From positions 1 to 16,406 of the forward strand of contig JADGQG010000020.1 in the NCBI GenBank assembly GCA_017882025.1: DNA of 16,406 nt. The letters run 5' to 3'. The position numbers and the translations under genes were made by a program. Under the pieces are notes generated by a model, which was not told the DNA's origin, did no database searches, and worked only from the letters and a program-made list of their open reading frames with translations. Source of the stretch: Chloroflexota bacterium. Lineage in GTDB: Bacteria; Chloroflexota; Limnocylindria; Limnocylindrales; CSP1-4. Shown in pieces: positions 1 through 6,469 of this stretch (the stretch's first letter is position 1; each line of letters starts with the position of its first letter).

Positions 1-262
1 GCTCGCCGTCGAGGGTGTCGTCCAGCGCGCGCGGGCCGGGGGCGCTAACGCCGCGGGCCTGACCTGGGACGGCGACCCCGGCGAGGCGATCGTCGAGGCC
101 GCGGCCGCGGAGCACGCGGACCTGATCGTGGTGGGGACGCACGAGCGTGGCACCGTTGGGCGGCTCTTCCTGGGGAGTGTCTCCGACCACGTCGTCCGGC
201 ATGCCCGCTGCCCGGTCATGGTGGTGCGGCCCACGCACGTGCTCTCGAGCTCGTCCGGCTAG
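1..262 (+). CDS. Universal stress protein (UspA family), 3' end only
   Basis: The open frame enters from the left edge (first full codon at position 2) and ends with TAG at 260-262, giving the last 86 residues of a UspA-fold protein. The typical C-terminal core is visible: a helix rich in Ala/Glu, then DLIVVGTHERG, then GRLFLGSVSDHVVRHARCPVMVVR, the nucleotide-binding loop and last beta strand. In the family pattern G-2X-G-9X-G-(S/T), the first Gly and the final Gly-Ser are present, but the second Gly is Glu (GTHE), so ATP binding is likely but not certain. Such proteins are cytosolic and act in stress or dormancy responses; the partner or signal cannot be told. The gene converges on the CoA-transferase gene, with a hairpin between them. 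The start and any second Usp domain lie outside the window. Confidence 0.9.
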   Translation, partial: LAVEGVVQRARAGGANAAGLTWDGDPGEAIVEAAAAEHADLIVVGTHERGTVGRLFLGSVSDHVVRHARCPVMVVRPTHVLSSSSG

Positions 263-280
263 CCGAGCCCGCTGGAGCGA

Positions 281-298
281 GCCCGGGCACGCCTGGGC
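281..298. terminator. GC hairpin between convergent genes, candidate terminator
   Basis: GCCCGGG (281-287) and CCTGGGC (292-298) form a 7-bp stem with one G-T wobble and the tetraloop CACG. It sits 19 bases after the stress-protein stop and 43 bases after the CoA-transferase stop on the other strand, where a bidirectional terminator would be expected. There is no T-tract on either side, so intrinsic termination is an inference. Confidence 0.4.
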
Positions 299-341
299 GC
301 GAGCCGGTGCGGAGGCGGCCGGGACGCAGCCGCGGGTCGCC

Positions 342-1166
342 CTATTTCGTGTACATCCCCTCCGGGTCCAGCTCGTCGCGGATGAGCCGGAGCTCTTCGG
401 GCGTGGGCACAGGTGTTGGAGCGAGGGAGGGGGAGATGTGCGGCTCCCAACCGAGCGTCGCCCGGATTTCGTCGAGGGTCGCGCCCGGGTGGAGGAAGTC
501 CAGCCGCATCTCGCCGGTCTCGTCGAAGTGCCAGATCCCGAGGTCCGTGACGACGACGGACGGGCCGCGGCCCAGCCAGCCCTGCTCGCGCCGGATCCGC
601 TCCGCCTTCTCGGCGCCACCGAGGTTGCCGGGTGAGGTCCGGAAGTCGATCCGCTCCACGAAGGAGCGCGCCGACTGGCGCATGATCACGAAGATCTGGC
701 GCGCGTTGATCGCGATCTCGCAGGCCCCGCCGGACCCCGGCAGCCGCGTCTTCGGATGGGCGTAGTCCCCGATCACGGTCGTGTTGATGTTTCCGAACCG
801 GTCGATCTGGGCGGCGCCCAGGAAGCCGACGTCGATCAGGCCACCCTGCAGGTAGTACGCGAAGAGCTCCCACATGCTCGTGACGGCCGTCGCGCCCGTG
901 ACGATGGTCGGGTCGCCGATCGAGAGCGGGAGCCGCGCCGGCCGGGCCCCGAAGACGCCCGCCTCGTAGACGAGCTCCATGTCCGGGGCGACGGTCCGCT
1001 TGGCGAGGTTGACGGCGATATTCGGGAGGCCGACGCCGACGAAGCACACCCGTTGCCCGGCCAGCTCGCGGGCAGCGGCCACGATCATCATCTCGGACTT
1101 GGAAAAGGCCGCGGCCGCCCCGGTGCCGGCTGGCCCCCCCTCCCCACCCGGGCGCTCGGCGGCCAT
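342..1166 (-). CDS. CoA-transferase family I, beta subunit (glutaconate CoA-transferase GctB-like)
   Basis: This 274-residue protein closely follows the Acidaminococcus glutaconate CoA-transferase B subunit (266 residues) along its length as I recall that sequence. Shared blocks are VGVGLPNIAVNLAKR (about 43-57), the VYEAG segment, GAAQIDRFGNINTT, IGDYAHPKTR and the oxyanion-type GSGGA loop. Glu68 in VYEAG lines up with the catalytic Glu that carries the CoA thioester, so transferase activity is expected. The start is ATG at 1166: its A is shared with the TGA of the alpha-subunit gene (TGATG), and a GGGGAG Shine-Dalgarno lies at 1175-1180. The frame stays open upstream, but that extension lies inside the alpha gene and has no family similarity. 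The alpha/beta pair should form one cytosolic enzyme moving CoA between an acyl-CoA and a carboxylic acid. The exact acid is unknown; glutaconate, glutarate or another dicarboxylate is possible. Confidence 0.9.
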   Translation of the reverse strand: MAAERPGGEGGPAGTGAAAAFSKSEMMIVAAARELAGQRVCFVGVGLPNIAVNLAKRTVAPDMELVYEAGVFGARPARLPLSIGDPTIVTGATAVTSMWELFAYYLQGGLIDVGFLGAAQIDRFGNINTTVIGDYAHPKTRLPGSGGACEIAINARQIFVIMRQSARSFVERIDFRTSPGNLGGAEKAERIRREQGWLGRGPSVVVTDLGIWHFDETGEMRLDFLHPGATLDEIRATLGWEPHISPSLAPTPVPTPEELRLIRDELDPEGMYTK

Positions 1167-2086
1167 CAGCGGTACTCCCCGTAGTCCACGACGCCGGATG
1201 GCGCAGGGCCGCTGGGCAGGAGCGCGCGGAGTCGCTCCGCGCCCAGCTTCTCCGCGTACGCCGCTCGGCCGTCCAGGTCGTAGACCCAGTCGCGGAGCCA
1301 CTGGTCCGTGGCGGCGGGATCCCGGCTGATTGGATCCCAGTCACGGTAGAAGCGGTTGTCGCGGTCGTAGCGGCCCTGGACGTAGGACGGATGGGCGCCC
1401 CACGGCTCGACTACCACGGCGTCCACCACGATCCCGGGCACGATCGTGCGGTTCGGGTCCGCCCGGATCACCGTCTCATCGACGAGCTCCTCCACGACCA
1501 CGATCACGCGGTCGGCCGCGAACGCCGCTTCCTTCTGGCAGCCAAGGAGGCCCCAGACCTGGGTGTTGCCGGCCGCGTCGGCGCGCTGCGCGTGGATCAC
1601 CGTGACATCCGGCTTCAGCGGCGGCACGGCGTAGACCGTCCCATCGCCGTAGGGGCTCTCGATCGGCCGGATCAGCGGGTTCGCCACCGGCAGGTCCGTC
1701 TCAAAGTACGAGCGGAGCGGCATGAAAGGGAGATTCGCCGCCCCCGCCGCATAGCGGGCCACCATGCCGAAGTGGCTGTACTCCTCCAGCTCCAGGGAGG
1801 TGTCGGCGCCCTCCGTGACGCGCCGGATGGCGTTCAGGCCGCCCACCCCGGGGTTGCCCAGCCAGCTGAAGATCAGCTTCCGCGCGACCCCGGCCGCGAC
1901 CATCTGGTCGTAGATCACGTCCGGGGTCATCCGCGCGAGCACGAGGTCGCGACGGCGCTGCCGGATGATCTCGTGCCCCGCCGCGAAGCTGATGAGGTGC
2001 GTGAAGCCCTCGATGGCGACTGTGTCGCCGTCACGCACGAGCGCGCCGACGGCGTCCCGCATCGTCGCGACCTTCGAGCCAGACAT
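1166..2086 (-). CDS. CoA-transferase family I, alpha subunit (GctA-like)
   Basis: This 306-residue protein has the family I CoA-transferase alpha-subunit layout: GDTVAIEGF near 20-28, the glycine-rich WLGNPGVGGL at 75-84, ELEEYSHFGMVARY near 99-111, then VTVIHAQRADAAGNTQVWG and a VVVEELVDE strand. Length and motifs resemble GctA and related actinobacterial and Chloroflexi subunits, which also include IpdA. The catalytic Glu sits in the beta subunit encoded immediately downstream, with which it overlaps by one base. ATG at 2086 is preceded by GAGG embedded in the TGA stop of the aminotransferase gene (8 intergenic bases), so translation is probably coupled to that gene. It is part of the aldehyde dehydrogenase / aminotransferase / CoA-transferase block. 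Substrate specificity cannot be read from sequence alone. Confidence 0.9.
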   Translation of the reverse strand: MSGSKVATMRDAVGALVRDGDTVAIEGFTHLISFAAGHEIIRQRRRDLVLARMTPDVIYDQMVAAGVARKLIFSWLGNPGVGGLNAIRRVTEGADTSLELEEYSHFGMVARYAAGAANLPFMPLRSYFETDLPVANPLIRPIESPYGDGTVYAVPPLKPDVTVIHAQRADAAGNTQVWGLLGCQKEAAFAADRVIVVVEELVDETVIRADPNRTIVPGIVVDAVVVEPWGAHPSYVQGRYDRDNRFYRDWDPISRDPAATDQWLRDWVYDLDGRAAYAEKLGAERLRALLPSGPAPSGVVDYGEYR

Positions 2087-2094
2087 CGCGGGCC

Positions 2095-3420
2095 TCAGCG
2101 GCCGGCGACGGCGGCCACGGTCTCCGCGAAGATGCGACAGCCGGAGGCCGTCTCCTGCTGCGTGATCACGAGCGGCGGCGACATCCGGATGACGTCGTCC
2201 CCGGCCGTGAGCACCATCAGGCCGCGCTCGAACGCCTCGTGCTCCACGGCCGCGGCCGTGACGCCGGAGTCGAACTGGACGCCGATCAGGAGGCCCTTGC
2301 CGCGGACGTCTCGGACATGCCCCGGGTGCGCGGCTACGAGCGGCCGGAGCGCGGCCAGCATCTGCTCACCACGGGCGGCCGCGTTGTCGATCAGGCCCTC
2401 CTCGAGCAGGGCGATCGTGGCGAGCGCCGCCGCGCAGCTCACCGGGTTCCCGCCAAAGGTCGAGCCGTGCGCGCCGGCCGACCACGTCATCAGGTGCTCC
2501 CTGGCGATCAGCGCACCGATCGGCATCCCCGAGGCAAGGCCCTTGGCCGTCAGGACGACGTCCGGCTCCACTCCCCAGTGCTGGATCGCCCACATCCGCC
2601 CGGTCCGGCCCATGCCGCTCTGGACTTCATCCGCGACGAGGAGGATCCCGTGCTGGTCGCAGATCCGGCGCAGTCGCGGCAGGAACGCGGGGTCCGGGAC
2701 CTGGATCCCGCCTTCGCCCTGGATCGGCTCGACGATGATCGCCGCCACCTCGTTGGCGGGCACGAGGCGGTGGAAGATGCGCTGCTCCAGCTCGTCGAGG
2801 CCGGCCGACCCGAACGGCACGTGGTAGATGCCGGGCAGCATCGGGCCGAAGTGGGCGTGGTACTTGGCCTTCGAGGCGCTGAGGCTGACGCTCCCGAACG
2901 TGCGGCCGTGGAAGCCGCCGAGGAATCCCACGATGTACTGGCGCCCGGTCGCGTAGCGGGCCAGCTTGATCGCCGCCTCCACGACCTCGGTCCCGGAGTT
3001 GCCCAGGAAGACGCGGGTCGGGGCGTGCATCGGCGCGATCCGCTCCAGCTCGGCTGCGAGGTGCGCATAGATGGGCAGGTAGAAATCCGACGCGCTGTAG
3101 TGGAGCAGCTCCGACGCCTGCTGCTGGATTGCGGCCACGACCCGCGGGTGGGCATGGCCAGTGACGTTGACCGCGATCCCGGCGCAGAAATCCAGAAACC
3201 GGTTCCCGTCGATGTCCTCGATCACGGATCCCCGGCCCCGGACGGGCACGATCGGGTACGCGCGCGGCAGCGACGGCGACGTGTAGCGCTCGTCGAAGGC
3301 GATGTGGGCTCGCGCCTTCGGGCCGGGAAGCTCGGTCACGAGGTGCGGCGCATCGAACCCCATGTCCGGGTTCACGACCACGCCGGCCGACTCGACATCG
3401 CGGACTGCCGCGTGGCTCAT
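2095..3420 (-). CDS. Class III (omega) PLP-dependent aminotransferase, ornithine/GABA type
   Basis: This 441-residue cytosolic fold-type I enzyme has the full class III set: GNSGTE at 140-145 (phosphate cup), GFHGRT at 169-174, VEPIQGEGG at 230-238, VADEVQSG at 262-269 with the PLP-pyridine Asp264, the Schiff-base Lys293 in TAKGLASG, STFGGNP at 320-326, and a carboxylate-binding Arg412 in IRMSPPL. The PGPKAR and GIAVNVTGHAHP segments place it with the GABA/ornithine aminotransferase clade that also contains archaeal ornithine aminotransferases and amino-acid racemases. It should move the terminal amino group of an omega-amino acid (ornithine, GABA, 5-aminovalerate, lysine) to 2-oxoglutarate, giving a semialdehyde for the dehydrogenase encoded upstream. 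ATG at 3420 has a strong GGGAGGTG Shine-Dalgarno five bases away; the open extension to 3738 runs into the dehydrogenase gene and is rejected. A racemase role cannot be excluded. Confidence 0.93.
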   Translation of the reverse strand: MSHAAVRDVESAGVVVNPDMGFDAPHLVTELPGPKARAHIAFDERYTSPSLPRAYPIVPVRGRGSVIEDIDGNRFLDFCAGIAVNVTGHAHPRVVAAIQQQASELLHYSASDFYLPIYAHLAAELERIAPMHAPTRVFLGNSGTEVVEAAIKLARYATGRQYIVGFLGGFHGRTFGSVSLSASKAKYHAHFGPMLPGIYHVPFGSAGLDELEQRIFHRLVPANEVAAIIVEPIQGEGGIQVPDPAFLPRLRRICDQHGILLVADEVQSGMGRTGRMWAIQHWGVEPDVVLTAKGLASGMPIGALIAREHLMTWSAGAHGSTFGGNPVSCAAALATIALLEEGLIDNAAARGEQMLAALRPLVAAHPGHVRDVRGKGLLIGVQFDSGVTAAAVEHEAFERGLMVLTAGDDVIRMSPPLVITQQETASGCRIFAETVAAVAGR

Positions 3421-3509
3421 GGTGCACCTCCCGGGAGAGAACGGGCCTTCGTCCGGGTGGCGGGCGCCGAAGCCGGAACGCATAGAAAGTATGCAGACTG
3501 GATACGGCG

Positions 3510-3515
3510 AGTATA
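3510..3515 (-). promoter_or_regulatory. Candidate -10 element for the aminotransferase-CoA-transferase operon
   Basis: On the minus strand this reads TATACT, a 5/6 match to TATAAT, in an AT-rich island (about 3481-3516) inside an otherwise GC-rich 197-base spacer. No convincing -35 is seen at 16-18 bases. It would give a leader of about 80 bases ending in a strong Shine-Dalgarno. Confidence 0.35.
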
Positions 3516-3585
3516 GCCGGGCCGGGCGCGCGAAACGCGGGCTCGACCGCACGAGCACCCGTCCTCTCCCCCGCCGTGGCCAGCC

Positions 3586-3600
3586 GCCCGGCGGCCGGGC
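3586..3600. other. Short GC inverted repeat after the aldehyde dehydrogenase gene
   Basis: GCCCGG (3586-3591) and CCGGGC (3595-3600) can pair around a three-base loop. The element is 18 bases downstream of the dehydrogenase stop on the minus strand and upstream of the predicted aminotransferase promoter. It has no T-tract. It may be a weak terminator or attenuator, or only a chance GC palindrome. Confidence 0.2.
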
Positions 3601-3617
3601 ACGTTGCCGGCGCTGCG

Positions 3618-5183
3618 TCAGTCGACGACGGTGTGGCTCTGCTCGCGCATGAACTGGACCGGGTAGTACATTGAAAGGCCGGCCTTTCCGGTGCTCCCGG
3701 AGCCCTTCCAGCCGCCGAATGGCTGGACGCCCGGCCACGCGCCCGTCGTCGCGCCGGCGCGTCGGTTCACGTACAGCACGCCCGCCTCGATCTCATCCAG
3801 GAACTGCTCGACCTCGGCAGGGTCCTCGCTGTAGACGCCTGCCGTAAGCCCGAACGCACTCTCGTTGGCAAGCGTGATCGCTTCGCCGAGGGAGTCGACC
3901 ACGGCGATGGCGGTAAGTGGCACGAACAGCTCGTCCTGCAAGACCCGGTGGGTCACGGGCAGCTCCACGACGGTCGGCTCGACGTAGAAGCCGTGCCCCA
4001 GCGCGCCCTCTGTGAGGTGCTCACCGCCGATATGGACGCGGCCGTCGCGGCGAGCCTCCGCCACGGCCTGCTGATGGCGCTCGACGGCGCGCGCGTCGAT
4101 CAGCGGCCCCAGCCAGTTCTCCCGCGCCAGCGGATCGCCGATCGTGATCTTCTCGGTCTTCTGGACCAGCAGGCGGACCAGCTCGTCCCTGACCGGCCGC
4201 TCCACGTAGACGCGGCTGTTCGCGGAGCACTTCTGGCCGCCGAACCCGAAGGCCGAGCGCATGATCCCCTCGGCCGCCTCCTCGAGGTCCGCCCTGGCCG
4301 TGACGATGGCCGGGTTCTTGCCCCCCATCTCCACGATGCAGGGCCTCGGGAACCGCGTGGAGAAGCGCCGGAAGAGCTCGAAGCCCACGTCGAAGGAGCC
4401 CGTGAAGACGATCCCGTCGATCCCCTGGTTGGCCTGAAGCTCCTCCCCTACGGTGGCGCCGGGTCCCATCACGAGGTTGAAGACGCCGGCCGGGATGCCC
4501 GCGTCGGTGAGCGCTTCCGCCAACAGGACGCCCGTCATCGCGCCGGCGGAGGCGGGCTTGAAGACGACCGTGTTGCCGCCGGCCAGTGCCCCGGCCGACG
4601 GGCCCGCGGCGAGCGACATCGGGAAGTTGAACGGGCTGATGACGGCGAAGACGCCGAACGGGCGAAGGATCGACCGGGTGTGGACCGCGGCGTCGCCCAG
4701 GTTGTCCATCGGGTGGTCATAGCCGTCGTTGCCTTCGAAGACGTCGGCGTAGTAGCGCAGGAGGTCGGCCGCCTCTTCGACCTCGCCGAGCGCCTCGAGG
4801 CGGTTCTTGCCCACCTCGATCGCCATCAGCGCCGCGTACTCCATCTGTCTCTCGGAGATCAGGTCGGCGGCACGGCGCAGGACGTCCAGGCGATCGCGCC
4901 AGGGCATCGCCCGCCAGGCGGGCTGGGCCGACCTCGCCGCCGCGATCGCGTCGCGGACGTCGTCGGCAGTTCCCTTCGCGAACGTGCCCACAAGCACCCG
5001 GTCGTCGATCGGCGAGCGGAGCTCGAAGGTCCCCGCGCCGTCGCGGCCGATGCCATTGACGAGGTTCTGGTGGTAGGCGCCCAGGCGCGTCCGCGCCCGC
5101 GCGACGCCCGCCTCGAAGAGTCCGTGGAGCTCCTCGTTGTCGTTGCGGAGCGTGGCGTACGTGATCTTGATTCGCTCGGCCAC
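3618..5183 (-). CDS. Aldehyde dehydrogenase, L-glutamate-gamma-semialdehyde (P5C) dehydrogenase-like
   Basis: This 521-residue NAD(P)-dependent aldehyde dehydrogenase is full length for the P5C dehydrogenase subgroup. Catalytic residues are in place: Asn186 in SPFNFP (oxyanion), Lys209 in FKPAS, Glu285 in VEMGGKNP (general base), and the nucleophile Cys319 in GGQKCSA. The long N-terminal region (1-55) and the C-terminal RAGATTGAWPGVQPFGGWKGSG stretch resemble P5C dehydrogenases more than succinate-semialdehyde dehydrogenases. It should oxidise a semialdehyde to a carboxylate in the cytosol, for example glutamate semialdehyde to glutamate. The start is GTG at 5183 with an AGGGGG Shine-Dalgarno eight bases upstream; no nearby ATG fits better. 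The aminotransferase gene follows 197 bases downstream on the same strand, so the two probably act in sequence. Substrate is an inference: an omega-amino acid semialdehyde is likely, and the exact chain length is open. Confidence 0.92.
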   Translation of the reverse strand: MAERIKITYATLRNDNEELHGLFEAGVARARTRLGAYHQNLVNGIGRDGAGTFELRSPIDDRVLVGTFAKGTADDVRDAIAAARSAQPAWRAMPWRDRLDVLRRAADLISERQMEYAALMAIEVGKNRLEALGEVEEAADLLRYYADVFEGNDGYDHPMDNLGDAAVHTRSILRPFGVFAVISPFNFPMSLAAGPSAGALAGGNTVVFKPASAGAMTGVLLAEALTDAGIPAGVFNLVMGPGATVGEELQANQGIDGIVFTGSFDVGFELFRRFSTRFPRPCIVEMGGKNPAIVTARADLEEAAEGIMRSAFGFGGQKCSANSRVYVERPVRDELVRLLVQKTEKITIGDPLARENWLGPLIDARAVERHQQAVAEARRDGRVHIGGEHLTEGALGHGFYVEPTVVELPVTHRVLQDELFVPLTAIAVVDSLGEAITLANESAFGLTAGVYSEDPAEVEQFLDEIEAGVLYVNRRAGATTGAWPGVQPFGGWKGSGSTGKAGLSMYYPVQFMREQSHTVVD

Positions 5184-5264
5184 TGGCGATCCCCCTCGTG
5201 CGCTTGGTCGGCGGAGCGGGCGCGGACGGGGTTCGTGGCGGAGGCATCCGTGGGCACGATCGGG

Positions 5265-5282
5265 ACGGCGCCCGGACGCCGT
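5265..5282. terminator. Hairpin after the HAD gene, candidate weak terminator
   Basis: ACGGCG (5265-5270) and CGCCGT (5277-5282) form a perfect 6-bp stem with a six-base loop, 20 bases past the stop of the HAD gene on the minus strand. No T-tract follows. It may separate HAD transcription from the aldehyde dehydrogenase gene 119 bases downstream of the HAD stop. Confidence 0.3.
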
Positions 5283-5302
5283 GTGGTGCGGTCCGGTGGC
5301 CG

Positions 5303-6214
5303 TCAGTCTAGCGCGGCGACGACGTCGGCCAGAGAAGGGGCCACGGCGTCCGGGATCGCCCGCGAACGATGGGCGCCGGTCCCGGTTCGTGCGCCGCGCC
5401 CGAGCGCCGCGGCGGCCGCAGCGTTCGTCTTGCCGGTCAGGACCAGGACGCCGCGCATCCCCAGTCGGCGGGCGCCGACGATGTCCTGGGCCGGATCGTC
5501 CCCGACCATCGCCACTTCGCGCGCGGCGACCCGGCCCCCGAGATCAGCGGCGACGCCGGCGAGGGCGGTCCGGAACATGATCGGGCCGGGCTTTCCACAC
5601 ATCACCGCGCGCACTCCCGTCGCGAACTCGAGCGCGGCCACGAACGCGCCGCTGTCCAGGGTCGGGCCGCGGGACGTGAACCACCATGGGTTCCGGTGCA
5701 TGGCCAGCAGGGCGGCGCCATCCCGGATCAGCCGGAACGCGCGGTCGAGGTTCGCGCGGCTCAGGTCGGTCTCGCCGTCCCCGATGACCACCGCGGCGAC
5801 ACGGGCGCCGGGCGCGTCGGCCTCCTCGAATGGCAGGACGAGCTGCCCGTCGAACTCACGGCGGCCGTCCGGCGTCGTGATGACGAAGAGGAGCTGACCC
5901 GGATAGGTGGCCGCCGTGCGGGCCGCCGATACGCTGGCCGCGGTGACGATCCGCTCCTCCGGGACCGGCAACCCGGCGGCCTGGAACCGTGCGGCGAGCG
6001 TGCCACGATGGGCCGCGGTGAAGTTGGTGGCGACCCGGAATGGGATGCCGCGCGCGTCCAGTGCGGTGAGCGCCTCGGCCGCCCCGGGCAGGGCCGCGCC
6101 CTTCATGAGGAGCACCCCGTCCACGTCCAGCACGAGCGCACGGACGCCCGCAAGGGCCTCACGGAGACCTGGGAAATTGTCGGGGTCGTTGGCGGCGGGC
6201 GGGCTCGTGCGCAT
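5303..6214 (-). CDS. HAD-superfamily phosphatase, subfamily IIA (NagD/LHPP-like)
   Basis: This 303-residue protein carries the four HAD motifs: LDVDGVL with nucleophile Asp30 and acid Asp32, the motif II Thr63-Asn64 in VATNFT, motif III Lys208 in CGKPGP, and motif IV VGDDPAQDI with Asp239, Asp240 and Asp244. The wide spacing between motifs II and III (about 75-205) is the C2 cap typical of subfamily IIA, which includes NagD, p-nitrophenyl phosphatases and LHPP. It should be a Mg-dependent cytosolic phosphatase acting on a small phosphorylated metabolite, perhaps a sugar phosphate or nucleotide; the substrate is not readable. ATG at 6214 has no Shine-Dalgarno but a TACTCT -10-like element seven bases upstream, so a leaderless mRNA is likely. 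It lies on the same strand as the amino-acid catabolic genes but is separated by 119 bases and a hairpin, so membership of that operon is uncertain. Confidence 0.88.
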   Translation of the reverse strand: MRTSPPAANDPDNFPGLREALAGVRALVLDVDGVLLMKGAALPGAAEALTALDARGIPFRVATNFTAAHRGTLAARFQAAGLPVPEERIVTAASVSAARTAATYPGQLLFVITTPDGRREFDGQLVLPFEEADAPGARVAAVVIGDGETDLSRANLDRAFRLIRDGAALLAMHRNPWWFTSRGPTLDSGAFVAALEFATGVRAVMCGKPGPIMFRTALAGVAADLGGRVAAREVAMVGDDPAQDIVGARRLGMRGVLVLTGKTNAAAAAALGRGARTGTGAHRSRAIPDAVAPSLADVVAALD

Positions 6215-6221
6215 CGAGGCG

Positions 6222-6227
6222 AGAGTA
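6222..6227 (-). promoter_or_regulatory. Candidate -10 (TACTCT) of a leaderless HAD mRNA
   Basis: The minus strand reads TACTCT, then seven bases, then the ATG of the HAD gene. That spacing would put the transcription start at or next to the A of ATG. No -35 match is seen; the region where it would lie is covered by the inverted repeat at 6241-6265. Confidence 0.4.
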
Positions 6228-6240
6228 CCCCGGACGGACC

Positions 6241-6265
6241 CTCACGTGCCCGCTAGGTACGTGAG
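6241..6265. repeat. Inverted repeat in the HAD/fabI divergent region, possible operator
   Basis: CTCACGTGCC (6241-6250) and GGTACGTGAG (6256-6265) are inverted copies differing at one position, which still pairs as G-T in RNA, around the five-base centre CGCTA. It lies 26 bases before the HAD start and over the expected -35 of that gene, within the shared region with fabI. An operator for a dimeric regulator is the simplest reading. As RNA it would be a 10-bp hairpin, but it would fall outside a leaderless HAD transcript. Confidence 0.5.
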
Positions 6266-6322
6266 GTCGACCGCGTCCGTGTTCGCGCCAACGGCCCGAA
6301 CCGCGAAACGCTGCGGCTTCAT
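6242..6322 (-). CDS. Possible 26-residue small ORF upstream of the HAD gene
   Basis: An ATG at 6322 on the minus strand, preceded by GAGGT four bases upstream, opens a 26-codon frame starting MKPQRFAVRAVG and ending TYLAGT, stop TGA at 6242-6244. I do not recognise it. Its end overlaps the inverted repeat, and the HAD start is 27 bases downstream. Third positions are mostly G/C, but that is also the local background, so coding is not proven. It could be a leader peptide, a small protein or chance. The frame stays open further upstream to 6562, but that part runs antisense into fabI. Confidence 0.22.
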   Translation of the reverse strand: MKPQRFAVRAVGANTDAVDLTYLAGT

Positions 6323-6403
6323 CGCGACCTCGCTCAAGCGGCGGCGGCTCCAGTGGCAGGATGCCGCATTGGGCTCGTTCCTCGCACGGGACGCCGCCCC
6401 GGG

Positions 6404-6409
6404 TAGGAT
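6404..6409 (+). promoter_or_regulatory. Candidate -10 (TAGGAT) for fabI
   Basis: TAGGAT fits the TANNNT pattern and lies 60 bases before the fabI ATG. No good -35 is seen at 16-18 bases; weakly similar TTCCTC at 6378-6383 would be 20 bases away. The rest of the 6215-6469 region shows only the inverted repeat and the small ORF already listed. Confidence 0.3.
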
Positions 6410-6469
6410 GTCGCGACACGCGCGCCTGGCCAGCGGGCGCGCCACGCGTGCACGGGAGGATCGCGACCC

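Noticed and set aside
1167..1301. N-terminal extension of the CoA-transferase beta subunit to an ATG at 1301
   Set aside because: It would overlap the alpha-subunit gene by 136 bases and is Arg/Pro/Gly-rich; the ATG at 1166 has a Shine-Dalgarno and couples to the alpha stop.
3421..3738. N-terminal extension of the aminotransferase to 3738
   Set aside because: It enters the aldehyde dehydrogenase gene and has no family similarity; ATG at 3420 has a strong GGGAGGTG.
3948..5897. 649-codon open frame on the plus strand across the aldehyde dehydrogenase and HAD genes
   Set aside because: It is antisense to two genes with complete catalytic motifs. Its translation is Arg/Asp/Gly/Ala-rich without recognisable domains, as expected for shadow frames in GC-rich DNA. 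The same applies to 1391-2827 and 13946-15487 on the plus strand.
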